NCBI GenBank assembly: GCA_964017155.1
Contig: OZ024861.1
Span: forward strand, 28,163,645-28,227,644
Origin: Oasisia sp. SBJ-2009
Taxonomy: Eukaryota; Annelida; Polychaeta; Sabellida; Siboglinidae
Direction of reading: 5' to 3'
Length of the DNA: 64,000 nt
Below, one piece after another: positions 51,201 to 54,450 of this stretch. The notes beneath the pieces were generated by a model. It worked only from the letters and a program-made list of their open reading frames with translations. It had not been told where the DNA came from and did not search any database. The translations under genes and the position numbers were made by a program. The first letter of the stretch is position 1, and each line of letters begins with the position of its first letter.

Positions 51201-51938
51201 AAGGTAGAACATATTAATGAAAAAATTATAGTTGATTAAAATATGTTAACAGTTTTGGACTGCATTTTTATGGTGCTATAATATTATGGCTTCATTAATT
51301 AAGGTTTTTTTCTTTTAATTAGTGCAGTGGGTGGGTTTTTGTCATGTTATACTTATACACTGTGCTTGGTTAGCAATAGTTAAGCTACAGGTGCTTAAAA
51401 AAATATGTACAAATTCAGAAAAATCACATTTTAATGGGATTCTGTTACCTTAAAATTACCAAGCAACTTTGTGTCAAAATTTTCACTTTTGGGCAATTAA
51501 TTTATTCAGTATTGTGACGGTAAGGCACTGCTACATAGTAGTGGATTTCTCAAGCATGCACGTGTGTCTTCTTCCCACTTTGGGGGTTTCACTGTGTTTC
51601 ACTGGGACAAATCCCACTTGTTCTGTCAACTGTATACATTTTCTTTACGGCTCCAAACTTTGTCTACTGCAGGAACAACAGCGAACGAAGACTACAAGGC
51701 AAGTAGCCCCCAGCATGTCGTCAGTGGGCAGCAGCCACCTATGAGCCCCAAACAAGCTGTTATTGGGGTGTACTGGAGTGATGAACGCGGCGACTATATG
51801 AATGGTGCTGCCTCTCCAACCCCCAAACCTCTCCCTGACTACCCTACGGAAGAGTACGATCGCCCTCAGTCGAAGCAGGAGGTCATCACCCCCATCACCC
51901 CTCGTACCACTCCCGCCGGCTTTGTCGCGGTTGAGTGA
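8331..51938 (+). CDS. PKHD1L1-like: Fibrocystin-L (PKHD1L1)-like giant membrane receptor, 3' 30 exons, 5' end outside window
   Basis: A chain of 30 exons can be joined through GT-AG introns with matching phase at all 29 junctions (20 phase 1, 6 phase 0, 3 phase 2) into one reading frame of about 3281 residues ending in TGA at 51936-51938. Residue numbers used below count from the codon at 8333. Domain order: IPT/TIG (1-143), cupredoxin-like (144-263), seven IPT/TIG (about 275-895), G8 (about 905-1030), beta-helix (1030-1650), second G8 (about 1740-1960), second beta-helix (1960-2390), Cys-rich/DxDGS region (2395-2556), beta-sandwich modules, SEA-like module (about 3030-3140), TM helix (about 3160-3183), cytoplasmic tail. 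This is the architecture of vertebrate PKHD1L1 (about 4200 residues), so about 900 N-terminal residues are missing upstream. PKHD1 (fibrocystin) is the closest alternative family name. Family members are large cell-surface or ciliary/stereociliary proteins; the function here is inferred only from homology. Confidence 0.88.
8793..9037 (+). CDS. PKHD1L1-like: PKHD1L1-like exon 2: IPT/TIG domain
   Basis: Acceptor TTTTCTACAG ends at 8792 and donor GTGAGT starts at 9038. It encodes a canonical TIG core (GGCYVTITGSGF, then ISFGRAPCKITSLSSTQVQC). The phase (2 in, 1 out) fits its neighbours. The reading frame stays open past the donor to about 9132, but that tail is intronic. Confidence 0.85.
9190..9505. 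repeat. Diverged interspersed repeat in intron 2
   Basis: Shares diverged blocks with 20630-20935 in intron 9: a TGCTAATAAAG/GCTTCTGGAAA/CTCCCGTG block, then a TTCTCC...AATCTTTGAA block and a GATGGA-ATGTGGGTC end. Probably two old copies of one unidentified repeat. Confidence 0.5.
9505..9726. repeat. Pentamer/decamer microsatellite in intron 2
   Basis: Blocks of (CCAGG)n pass into (CCACACCAGA)n and (CCACA)n, then back to (CCAGA)n, about 220 bp. It yields open frames in several phases on both strands (Trp/Cys/Val- or Pro/His/Thr-rich), none coding. Confidence 0.95.
9869..10057 (+). CDS. PKHD1L1-like: PKHD1L1-like exon 3: cupredoxin-like segment, first half
   Basis: Acceptor ATTTACCTACAG ends at 9868 and donor GTGGGT starts at 10058. 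It encodes GDDVDWSWEPPEYISGVSYR and a YDGSGFRSGE motif, matching the cupredoxin-like stretch that lies between IPT/TIG domains in fibrocystin-L. The last seven exonic bases (CCAACAG) plus the donor are the seed of the 26-bp satellite filling the start of intron 3. Confidence 0.82.
10051..11100 (+). repeat. 26-bp satellite made of copies of the exon 3 splice donor
   Basis: About 40 copies of a 26-bp unit, CCAACAGGTGGGTACTTGGG then CTATTA. The first copy straddles the exon 3 end (CCAACAG at 10051-10057) and its donor GTGGGT, so every unit carries the same AG|GTGGGT junction. Variants near 10580-10740 and 11050-11100 are degenerate. All three frames are open through most of it because 26 is not a multiple of three. 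Confidence 0.95.
11187..12449 (+). repeat. 25-bp satellite ending at the exon 4 acceptor
   Basis: About 50 copies of CTGGTTCCTACACTTGGTGC then AGTGA, with two main variants (TTGGTGCAG and TTGATACAG). It fills the rest of intron 3 and ends 15 bp before the exon 4 acceptor. Each unit ends a mixed-pyrimidine stretch with CAG, so it resembles weak acceptors. Confidence 0.95.
12465..12635 (+). CDS. PKHD1L1-like: PKHD1L1-like exon 4: cupredoxin-like segment, second half
   Basis: Acceptor TGTTTGTGTGTTGCAG ends at 12464; this site, not the AG at 12468, restores the frame. Donor GTGAGT starts at 12636. It encodes GSYRYRFVELGSFYYWSGHI, the aromatic-rich strand typical of this segment, then RGVVHVV. 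It follows directly after a 25-bp acceptor-like satellite. Confidence 0.82.
12636..13267 (+). other. Intron 4 with a short imperfect tandem repeat
   Basis: No gene seen. About 13065-13195 holds four to five imperfect copies of a roughly 30-bp motif (CATGAAAGTGTGGTTGTGTA). Confidence 0.6.
13268..14698 (+). CDS. PKHD1L1-like: PKHD1L1-like exon 5: large exon with five IPT/TIG domains and a furin-like site
   Basis: This 1431-nt exon has acceptor TATGTTGCAG at 13267 and donor GTGAGT at 14699. It begins AAGRRKRSVDG, a basic R-x-K/R-R proprotein-convertase-like motif. It then encodes IPT/TIG cores in series: ITITGSGF, LQIIGGGF, ITITGSNF, VTIEGNGF and ITITGSDF, each followed by a cysteine-bearing strand (for example KPCLISSVS and KDCVVKTVS). 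It ends with the start of a sixth domain (TSISPTEG). Several tandem TIG domains in one exon suggest old internal duplication or intron loss. Confidence 0.93.
14699..15423 (+). other. Intron 5, no feature seen
   Basis: AT-rich intron with GTGAGT and TTTCAG borders. A short frame at 14722-14922 has no recognisable motif. No transposon or array was recognised. Confidence 0.6.
15424..15567 (+). CDS. PKHD1L1-like: PKHD1L1-like exon 6: IPT/TIG domain continuation
   Basis: Acceptor CTATTTCAG ends at 15423 and donor GTGAAT starts at 15568, phase 1 on both sides. It encodes GSFSGGQRITVTGTGL and a paired-cysteine strand (VTVCDEACAVSSS), completing the TIG domain begun in exon 5. Confidence 0.88.
15977..16151 (+). 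CDS. PKHD1L1-like: PKHD1L1-like exon 7: end of one IPT/TIG domain and start of the next
   Basis: Acceptor TTATATTCCAG ends at 15976 and donor GTGAGT starts at 16152 (phase 2 out). It encodes ACDVVVSYGTLAPITLTGGY, then TVTSVTPKVGVTSGETRLTI leading to TGTDFG, a TIG start. Confidence 0.88.
17780..18120 (+). mobile_element. Possible retroelement tail in intron 7
   Basis: Contains GTCTGAAGAAGGGTCAAG and then ACCACTGAGGAGATGAAACC followed by GAAGCGAAA...ATCAATAAA. Phrases of the type 'gaaga-gg---gaa-cgaaa...aataaa' are common near the 3' end of Penelope-like and related elements. No protein-coding remnant is visible, so this is weak. Confidence 0.3.
18440..19200 (-). other. CpG-rich island in intron 7, unidentified
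   Basis: GC- and CpG-rich stretch unlike the AT-rich intron around it. The minus strand has an ATG frame of 113 codons (18763-18422) starting MAKRRVSMEMQPYVITVDDS and a second overlapping frame of 61 codons. I recognise no domain. It may be the 5' part of a transposon gene or an antisense promoter region. It adjoins the fold-back element 19203-19662. Confidence 0.4.
19203..19662. mobile_element. Large fold-back element before exon 8
   Basis: Two arms of roughly 195 bp (19203-19402 and 19468-19662) are imperfect reverse complements around a loop of about 65 bp. Matching blocks include ACCTCTAA, CAATTACATAC, ATCAATAAAGTTCACTTTT and TATCAAAAACGTGTTTT. No target duplication was established. It is probably a fold-back or MITE derived from a DNA transposon end. 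Confidence 0.72.
19699..19855 (+). CDS. PKHD1L1-like: PKHD1L1-like exon 8: last IPT/TIG domain
   Basis: Acceptor TTTAATTGCAG ends at 19698 and donor GTAAGT starts at 19856 (phase 0 out). It encodes VTVIIDGATCVVSTVSDTSI and ECTTGKH, the cysteine strands of the TIG domain opened in exon 7. A 460-bp fold-back element ends about 35 bp before the acceptor. Confidence 0.86.
20280..20436 (+). CDS. PKHD1L1-like: PKHD1L1-like exon 9: first G8 domain, start
   Basis: Acceptor TTATTGTGATGACAG ends at 20279 and donor GTAATT starts at 20437. It encodes the diagnostic G8 opening: W, then GGLDPPEEGSLVVIPAGKTV and MLDVDTPVLKMLLIQG. G8 domains occur in fibrocystins, CEMIP and TMEM2 with conserved glycines in a beta-rich fold. 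Confidence 0.9.
20630..20935. repeat. Diverged interspersed repeat in intron 9
   Basis: Second copy of the repeat seen at 9190-9505, recognisable by CTTCTGGAAAGAAAGTAGTC then TCCCGTG, AATCTTTGAAATAATGCAAA and GATGGATATGTGGGTCCAC. Identity unknown. Confidence 0.5.
21097..21176 (+). CDS. PKHD1L1-like: PKHD1L1-like exon 10: first G8 domain, middle
   Basis: Short 80-nt exon with acceptor TTTTGTATTCAG at 21096 and donor GTAAAT at 21177 (phase 1 in, 0 out). It encodes GGKVLFEEKDVELKTENILI and a VGGGILQ strand, the G8 core. Confidence 0.86.
21562..21691 (+). CDS. PKHD1L1-like: PKHD1L1-like exon 11: first G8 domain, end
   Basis: Acceptor TTTCCATGTGACAG ends at 21561 and donor GTAGGC starts at 21692. 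It encodes IGTEEEPFQHKGIITMYGQV, then VYGAKTLAVRHGTLELHG, which closes the G8 fold. Confidence 0.88.
21923..22084 (+). repeat. 81-bp tandem duplication before exon 12
   Basis: Two copies of an 81-bp segment beginning TTTAATCAGTCATAACCTAG, differing at a few bases. The second ends about 17 bp before the exon 12 acceptor. Confidence 0.9.
22102..22473 (+). CDS. PKHD1L1-like: PKHD1L1-like exon 12: G8 to beta-helix linker
   Basis: Acceptor TAAATTCACAG ends at 22101 and donor GTAAAC starts at 22474, phase 1 on both sides. It encodes PVTWTVLAQTVKTGATEIKL, then WSVGDEIVIAST and RAEVGLLTHNVVVRGS. These are the conserved post-G8 motifs (W-VGDEIVI; AEVGLL-+N) shared with CEMIP and TMEM2. Confidence 0.92.
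22993..24515 (+). CDS. PKHD1L1-like: PKHD1L1-like exon 13: first right-handed beta-helix (PbH1) region
   Basis: This 1523-nt exon has acceptor TTTCTTGTAG at 22992 and donor GTAGGC at 24516. It encodes the RYPIHFHINGDMNGSYVRGC stretch, then IHHTFNRAVNIHHTDNILVE, NVVYDVMGGALFLEDSIE and NNTVHSVGWYGLWVF. Repeated N/H-rich rungs are typical of parallel beta-helix (PbH1) repeats and closely resemble the CEMIP/TMEM2/PKHD1L1 helix. Several NxT/S sequons fit a glycosylated ectodomain. Confidence 0.95.
24516..26684 (+). other. Introns 13 and 14 around exon 14
   Basis: Apart from exon 14 (25426-25603) nothing is recognised. Intron 13 has poly-C and TAGCCCC/GGGGGCTA motifs around 24590-24640 and 25055-25110. 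Intron 14 is plain AT-rich DNA. Confidence 0.5.
25426..25603 (+). CDS. PKHD1L1-like: PKHD1L1-like exon 14: inter-domain segment
   Basis: Acceptor TGTTTTCTCATAG ends at 25425 and donor GTGAGT starts at 25604 (phase 0 in, 1 out). It encodes NGAYVIVQHPVMQEIYDQFL followed by a hydrophilic linker with an NYT sequon. It joins the first beta-helix to the second G8 domain. Confidence 0.85.
26685..26894 (+). CDS. PKHD1L1-like: PKHD1L1-like exon 15: second G8 domain, start
   Basis: Acceptor TTTCTGCTGTTTAG ends at 26684 and donor GTAGGA starts at 26895. It encodes ALKAIKCIYHGC, then MWSHPATWENGLPASDTDVT. The W-x-NG-P-x-x-D-x-V pattern opens the second G8 domain. Confidence 0.87.
27170..28453 (+). mobile_element. 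TTAA-flanked DNA transposon D in intron 15, non-autonomous
   Basis: Ends CAAAAGCGG...CCGCTTTTG form an inverted repeat continuing into GTCGGATGTCGGTAA, flanked by TTAA at 27166-27169 and 28454-28457. The plus strand has a degraded frame from about 27703 (MAFSVAKLLNSDASDRAQID) and an acidic stretch in the next frame (ESVADDDEDDNFANYITDED), like the acidic N-terminus of piggyBac-type transposases. No catalytic domain remains. piggyBac or Kolobok superfamily. Confidence 0.72.
28458..29959 (-). mobile_element. piggyBac-like transposon E, internally deleted
   Basis: Starts CCCTTTTTATACC and ends GGTATAAAAAGGG, a 13-bp terminal inverted repeat beginning CCC, flanked by TTAA at 28454-28457 and 29960-29963. 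It abuts element D through a shared TTAA. CCC ends with TTAA duplications are the piggyBac hallmark. It contains transposase N- and C-terminal remnants on the minus strand and a duplication of about 235 bp (about 28755-28985 and 28989-29205). Confidence 0.85.
29257..29754 (-). pseudogene. piggyBac transposase remnant: acidic N-terminus and Cys-rich C-terminus
   Basis: The upstream frame (29754-29467, minus) contains MAEDGASDSEGSDISGVDKF and an acidic run, like piggyBac N-termini. The downstream frame (29439-29257) contains YGCSECSVPLHQKCLRAH, the C-terminal cysteine-rich finger. The DDD catalytic core that should lie between is missing, so this is an internal deletion derivative. Confidence 0.7.
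30353..30637 (+). CDS. PKHD1L1-like: PKHD1L1-like exon 16: second G8 domain, middle
   Basis: The acceptor AG at 30351-30352 keeps frame; the next AG, two bases on, would not. Donor GTAAGT starts at 30638. It encodes KMKKLIIYGTLEIDD and ATYVYIRGGRLLAGWEDSPF, the G8 L-I-G-x-L-E and I-GG-L-G-E/D-P motifs. Its last bases (TTGGCTCCAAA) recur three to four times just beyond the donor. Confidence 0.88.
30923..31171 (+). CDS. PKHD1L1-like: PKHD1L1-like exon 17: second G8 end and linker
   Basis: Acceptor TGTGCGTATTTCAG ends at 30922 and donor GTAAGT starts at 31172. It encodes GGLDLFGAPRTITWTHLART, then WNVGDEIVMTTT, the same post-G8 motif seen in exon 12. The parallel arrangement suggests the two G8/helix units arose by ancient duplication. 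Confidence 0.9.
31430..31612 (+). CDS. PKHD1L1-like: PKHD1L1-like exon 18: entry to second beta-helix
   Basis: Acceptor CTTTTCCTTCACAG ends at 31429 and donor GTAAAT starts at 31613. It encodes YEIKAEVGLLSRNIRIIGAD (AEVGLL-RN-I-G motif), then FGARVIVGIQTE. Confidence 0.9.
31705..31789. ncRNA. 35-bp stem hairpin in intron 18
   Basis: Arms 31705-31739 and 31755-31789 are reverse complements with one mismatch, around a 15-nt loop. As RNA this gives an 85-nt hairpin of miRNA-precursor size. A tiny palindromic MITE is equally possible. No expression evidence is available. Confidence 0.4.
32433..32566 (+). repeat. 27-bp array built from the exon 19 polypyrimidine tract
   Basis: Five copies of CACACTTTGATGTGTTGTTC then TCTGCGA. 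The last copy runs straight into the acceptor GCAG of exon 19, so each unit repeats the GTGTTGTTCTCTGCG tract. Confidence 0.95.
32572..32805 (+). CDS. PKHD1L1-like: PKHD1L1-like exon 19: second beta-helix
   Basis: The acceptor AG ends at 32571, inside the end of a 27-bp array; donor GTGAGT starts at 32806. It encodes YARLSNVEFFHSGQEGF, YVTKCTFHNGFSPAFGVIGT and LVNNVIHHTVGP, which are PbH1 rungs. The frame stays open upstream and downstream through the adjacent repeats, so the boundaries rest on splice signals and on phase agreement with exons 18 and 20. Confidence 0.88.
32831..33816 (+). repeat. 45-bp satellite, 22 essentially identical copies, after exon 19
   Basis: 22 units of TATGCTAATGCTATCTAAGA, CCACACACTCCAGGGGAAGA, GTGTG, starting 25 bp after the exon 19 donor; the last unit is truncated. 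Each 45-bp unit has no stop in the exon's frame, so retaining the intron would add about 330 residues of a 15-residue repeat. I saw no base differences between units. Splicing at 32806 is favoured by phase agreement with exon 20. Confidence 0.97.
34403..35125 (+). CDS. PKHD1L1-like: PKHD1L1-like exon 20: second beta-helix, main part
   Basis: Acceptor TGTCTGTTTCAG ends at 34402. The donor is the weak GTTTGC at 35126, chosen because it restores phase 1 for exon 21. It encodes IIVVGANNTLRDNLMSLTVF, GERSAYRLNGESC-like and WANNTGHSTLLGL segments, then RFNGFYIYKSFSYGFYSNGI and VIQNSKFVDNSISVFPYI. These are typical PbH1 rungs with conserved cysteines. Confidence 0.9.
35727..35889 (+). CDS. PKHD1L1-like: PKHD1L1-like exon 21: second beta-helix end
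   Basis: Acceptor ATTTTCTTTCAG ends at 35726 and donor GTAAGT starts at 35890 (phase 1 in, 2 out). It encodes GVTFAHFKNKCGMTDRIIST, then MKRIQLIDVEEKSKIYAHHP. Confidence 0.87.
35977..36100 (+). repeat. (CATT)n then (CAGTCATT)n microsatellite in intron 21
   Basis: Perfect tetranucleotide run of ATTC followed by an eight-base variant ATTCAGTC, about 124 bp, which looks like an internally expanding variant block. Confidence 0.97.
36784..37019 (+). CDS. PKHD1L1-like: PKHD1L1-like exon 22: Cys-rich DxDGS region
   Basis: Acceptor CTTCCATCGCAG ends at 36783 and donor GTGAGT starts at 37020. It encodes CVDMSCDAKKKLLIKDLDGS then FFG, a strongly conserved PKHD1L1 signature, and YNGDRRHGFGDYRIPKTMQ. 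Confidence 0.92.
37302..37550 (+). CDS. PKHD1L1-like: PKHD1L1-like exon 23: Cys-rich region continued
   Basis: Acceptor CGGTATTACAG ends at 37301; the donor is GTTTGT at 37551. It encodes MLIVESMDFDNMDRRVSPVA, then YLDLINGPHDTGTCGGYTC, closely resembling the DGY-DLINGP-D-G-C-GYTC motif of vertebrate fibrocystin-L. Confidence 0.92.
37931..38452 (+). CDS. PKHD1L1-like: PKHD1L1-like exon 24: juxta-helix region with basic cleavage-like motif
   Basis: Acceptor TGACTGTTTCAG ends at 37930 and donor GTATGT starts at 38453. It encodes NYDLYFSGTAPQHLRLHYFL, then FDIDTKTLYVQVKGPGLVDI and, near the 3' end, SRRRKRETIGVEVII. The RRRKR run is a second proprotein-convertase-like motif, about 430 residues before the membrane. 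Intron 24 after it is almost entirely a 37-bp satellite. Confidence 0.9.
38668..40384 (+). repeat. 37-bp satellite with three-unit higher-order order, intron 24
   Basis: About 46 copies of TATATCCACCAACAGTCTGA then CTGTCACTGTTCTGTAG. Two unit types (TCTGACTG and TCTGGCTG) alternate largely as A-A-B, giving a 111-bp higher-order period from about 38880 to 39700. The last copy ends 14 bp before the exon 25 acceptor. Each unit ends in a pyrimidine-rich tract plus TAG, acceptor-like. Confidence 0.95.
40398..40741 (+). CDS. PKHD1L1-like: PKHD1L1-like exon 25: linker segment
   Basis: Acceptor TCTTAATTCTTCAG ends at 40397 and donor GTAGCT starts at 40742 (phase 1 in, 0 out). It encodes an acidic, Ser/Asn-rich linker (PDSNPHAGDENSNSTLDHS) and an amphipathic stretch ending EVLIKFLDDK. 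No separate domain recognised. Confidence 0.85.
40960..43010. mobile_element. CpG-rich insertion in intron 25, probable DNA transposon, unidentified
   Basis: A CpG-rich block (41130-41780) is followed by AT-rich DNA with an AT microsatellite (42090-42230). Weak inverted matches occur near the ends (GGTCGGGAA at about 40980 against TTCCCGACC at about 42985) and inside (GCGGGAGGTCT with AGACCTCCCGC; GCAATGATGCT with AGCATCATTGC). Short frames such as 41591-41818 show no known domain. Element class not determined. Confidence 0.35.
43011..44131 (+). other. Rest of intron 25, nothing recognised
   Basis: AT-rich sequence with no gene, array or element that I could support. Confidence 0.5.
44132..44491 (+). 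CDS. PKHD1L1-like: PKHD1L1-like exon 26: extracellular beta-sandwich module
   Basis: Acceptor CTGTATGCTTGCAG ends at 44131 and donor GTCAGT starts at 44492, phase 0 on both sides. It encodes TMDVVKGIATFDTLAISHSG then TYDIMFQV, an Ig-like or bacterial-Ig-like strand pattern (G-I-A-F-L-I-G-Y), followed by the start of a second copy. Confidence 0.87.
44492..45368 (+). other. Intron 26, nothing recognised
   Basis: AT-rich intron with GTCAGT and CAACAG borders; no element or array seen. Confidence 0.55.
45369..45750 (+). CDS. PKHD1L1-like: PKHD1L1-like exon 27: second beta-sandwich and SEA-like module, first half
   Basis: Acceptor AATTTGTCAACAG ends at 45368 and donor GTACGT starts at 45751. It encodes DVTTGIATFRNVTASSPGSY (the same pattern as exon 26), then a region ending FYKLYATSQVVFSNFNFKQG that fits the first helix and strand of a SEA domain. 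Confidence 0.88.
46064..46245 (+). CDS. PKHD1L1-like: PKHD1L1-like exon 28: SEA-like module, second half
   Basis: Acceptor TGTGCCATTTCAG ends at 46063 and donor GTAAGT starts at 46246 (phase 1 in, 0 out). Its first codon is split with exon 27 and reads GSIVASFD, the position and sequence of the SEA autoproteolysis motif (G then S-V/I-V-V). An amphipathic helix (ALDAMLDALAAEVKDQ) and a final strand follow. Confidence 0.88.
46925..47245 (-). mobile_element. tRNA-derived SINE in intron 28
   Basis: Read on the minus strand, it starts GCACAATGGCTCAGGGGTAG then AGC, an A-box-like segment. A B-box-like GTTCGTATTC follows, then the conserved CTTGGGCAAG...CACTCCACACTGCTCC core, ending near CTATATAAGAACTT. 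This is the layout of tRNA-derived SINEs with a conserved central domain, common in marine invertebrates. It is not a functional tRNA gene. Confidence 0.78.
48335..48455 (+). CDS. PKHD1L1-like: PKHD1L1-like exon 29: transmembrane helix
   Basis: Acceptor TCCGGTGTGTTCCAG ends at 48334 and donor GTGAGT starts at 48456 (phase 0 in, 1 out). It encodes AIIAISVISALGVCILIVIL then LMFAKKKSERKT: one hydrophobic helix of about 24 residues with a stop-transfer basic cluster, so type I topology with a cytoplasmic C-terminus. Confidence 0.93.
48760..49830 (+). repeat. 17-bp satellite and related 31-bp repeat in intron 29
   Basis: A first block (48760-49130) has units of about 31 bp (TTACCCTGCCTGTCATTATC, ATGCCTGCTAA). 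A second block (49200-49830) has about 36 copies of the 17-bp unit TGCCTGTCACTTTACCC with TTTGCCC variants. All frames are open in the second block because 17 is not divisible by three. Confidence 0.95.
50270..50560 (+). pseudogene. LINE reverse-transcriptase fossil in intron 29
   Basis: One plus frame with a single internal stop encodes KKLLNLEINCLILWITQFLC then NRP, and MQGYVLSPVLFSIYTHEI, then TLVKNADDMAPID. These match the RT blocks W---FL-R, QG-VLSPLLF--Y---I and Y-ADD of non-LTR retrotransposons. The tyrosine before ADD is replaced by Asn. Only about 95 codons survive. Confidence 0.75.
50561..51672 (+). other. End of intron 29, nothing recognised
   Basis: AT-rich DNA with no recognisable gene or element. 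Confidence 0.5.
51673..51938 (+). CDS. PKHD1L1-like: PKHD1L1-like exon 30: cytoplasmic tail and stop codon
   Basis: Acceptor TTTGTCTACTGCAG ends at 51672 and the stop TGA is at 51936-51938. It encodes a Pro/Ser/Tyr-rich tail of 88 residues with no globular domain (for example PTPKPLPDYPTEEYDRPQ, then PITPRTTPAGFVAVE). Several tyrosines lie in acidic or proline contexts, possible adaptor sites; that role is inference. Confidence 0.92.
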
Positions 51939-51988
51939 TCACTGACATGGACCTGTTCACCTGTTCTGCCTTAAAGATGGCGTTTGTG

Positions 51989-52516
51989 ATAATCCCAGCG
52001 ATTTCCATCAGAGAGGCTGATCTATGCGTCGCATCATGCATAAGTATCTTGATAGGTGCTGATATGTGTACACCAGAATATCAGTTAACAGGTCCTCGTG
52101 GGGTCACCAGAAATGGAGTGAATGACTAAACAATGTACTCATGGTTTTATGTTGTAATATTATTATTTTATTTGTTTTGTAAAAAAAGCACTAAAGCACA
52201 TATTATAACCTGATTTTTTTATAATCTCAGAATGATTTCCATCAGAGAGGCTGATCTATGCGTCCCATCATGCATAAGTATCTTGATAGGTGCTGATATG
52301 TGTACACCACAATATCAGTTAACAGGTCCTCATGGTGTGACCAGAAATGGAGTGAATCTCGTGGTGTGACCAGAAATGGAGTGAATCTCGTGGTGTGACC
52401 AGAAATTGAGTGAATACCTAAACAATGTACTCATGGTTTCTATGTTTTATCTTGTAATATTATCATTATTATTTTATTTGTTTTGTACGAAAGCACATAT
52501 TATAACCAGAATTTAC
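51989..52516 (+). repeat. Tandem duplication in the 3' UTR
   Basis: A segment of about 230 bp starting just after the stop codon (ATTTCCATCAGAGAGGCTGA at 52001) is repeated from 52235, with about 95 percent visual identity. In the second copy a 29-bp piece (GTGTGACCAGAAATGGAGTG) is further triplicated. Confidence 0.92.
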
Positions 52517-54450
52517 TGGCATGTTGTATAAATAGTTCAGGTGACAACATGTCCAGCTGAACTTGTGGCTGTTGCGGGCAGCAGCCACTACATGTACAAG
52601 AAATAGTTATTCACTAATGTTTCTTTCAACCTGTAAGAAAAAGATCTTGTCTCCCATAATTATATTTTGATTACGCCCCTCAACTAATTCAATCTTGACT
52701 TGACTTGATGATATATACACCAAACAATTAGTGACCCAACAAGGAACATTTGTTATATTCACATATGATATTTTCACATATTTAAACTACATTTAATTAT
52801 TTAAATGTTTGACTTCACTGTATCAGTGTCCCTGATCAGTTCACGAAATGACTCACATATTAAGCTATTGCACCTGTGTGTTGTATTTTTCTCACTCACC
52901 AGCTGAGTGGAAAGGTGACAGATGAAACCAGCAGTAATGAGTTACATAATTGTTTTTAACATCTCTCCGTATGTATTATAATTCACTATGTTTGTATGCT
53001 ACACATTTTTCCGTATAGTTTTGATAAAAATAAGGTAGATTGGAAATTCTAAGAGTGGACCTGTGTGTTTTCACATGACAGAAATATCTCGCTGTATACA
53101 CAGAATTAAGTAAATTTGAAGTAGAAAATTAACTTTTTTTCAATGCCCTAAAATAATTCTGTATAAATTAACGCATTTTTATACTCATTATTTTAACAGC
53201 TAAAGACTGATGTAATATATTTGATTGGTGTTGGATCACAGTGAAAAGGTGTAAGTAAGTCTATGACATTGCATGTCATTTAAGGATAGTATATCAGTAG
53301 TAATCCACTTGCAAAGTTACTATATTGCCATATTTGCAATTAAATAACATGGTAAATTAAATGTAAACTATATATGAGAGCGACACTTTATCTCATGCCA
53401 GTAACAAAAATACAATATTCCAGGTTTTATGTTTCAAGTTATATTACCAATATGGGCAGATATTTCGAAAGCAACTCCAATCTATCAAACAAGTTACTTT
53501 CCCTCTGTTTGGTATACTTGTTTTCCTTTGTATTACAAATATATTGTTCTATATTCGTACTACACTGCTGTATAATGAAACACTGAATTTTGCAACGACA
53601 TGCGTGTGTACCAATGGAAATGGCAGCCTTAAGAAGGTTATTAATGTTTGTAATACTTTATGCCAGTTCTAATTACAAATATGAGAATATTTGTATACGA
53701 GAACAACATGGTGGTGTGCCTTTTAACAATAAAGCAAATGTAATGCTGTCATCTTGTCTCTTATATTGTCGCAGAAGTAAGAGTCTTATGTGTTTACATT
53801 TTATTTATTGAAAACTTAGAGCCTTAAAAGAAAATCGAACATTAAACATTTTTGTTGTCCAATGCAGACTTTAGCAGTAATCACCAGGTTAATAAATACT
53901 ACAGCATCTAACATTAACGGAGAAGTAAATGGTAAATATAACAGAAATGCAAGTTGGCCTAAGGTTTCTTACACAATTTCTTCATCACCAAACACAGTGT
54001 TGAGATGATCTGACACGTTGAAGTTTCAATTTCAGCAGTTGACATTGCCCTGCCACGGTTCCAGCTCTGTGATCAGGGTATGCACTTTACTTAACTCCGC
54101 TTCAAGGGCTAGTCCTAATCTTTTCCTGATATTTCTCAAGGAATTTTTGAGACTATAAATTCTTTACAGCAGTAGACAAACATTTCAGCAGTTTCATCTT
54201 TCAGGCCAGTCATCCTTTAATTCCATGTTTTCCACGACTTGACTAAAACTGGTATGAACAGTTGCGTCTCGTGGCCTGCAAAACATTCTTGTAAAAAGCT
54301 GAATATCGAGAGGGTTGGATTTGACGATATCTACATATCAGCAAGTTCATCAAACTATACTGAAGATGGCGGGACTACTTCTAATATGACAGAGCAGAGA
54401 GATGGATCATTCATTAAAATGATGTTGAATAAATAATTCACTAAGACAAA
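52517..54450 (+). other. 3' UTR or downstream intergenic DNA, no gene seen
   Basis: AT-rich DNA with short open frames only, none with a recognisable domain. Confidence 0.5.
53728..53733 (+). promoter_or_regulatory. Candidate poly(A) signal AATAAA for the PKHD1L1-like gene
   Basis: AATAAA about 1.8 kb after the stop codon; another lies at about 53892. The 3' UTR extent cannot be decided from sequence alone. Confidence 0.25.
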
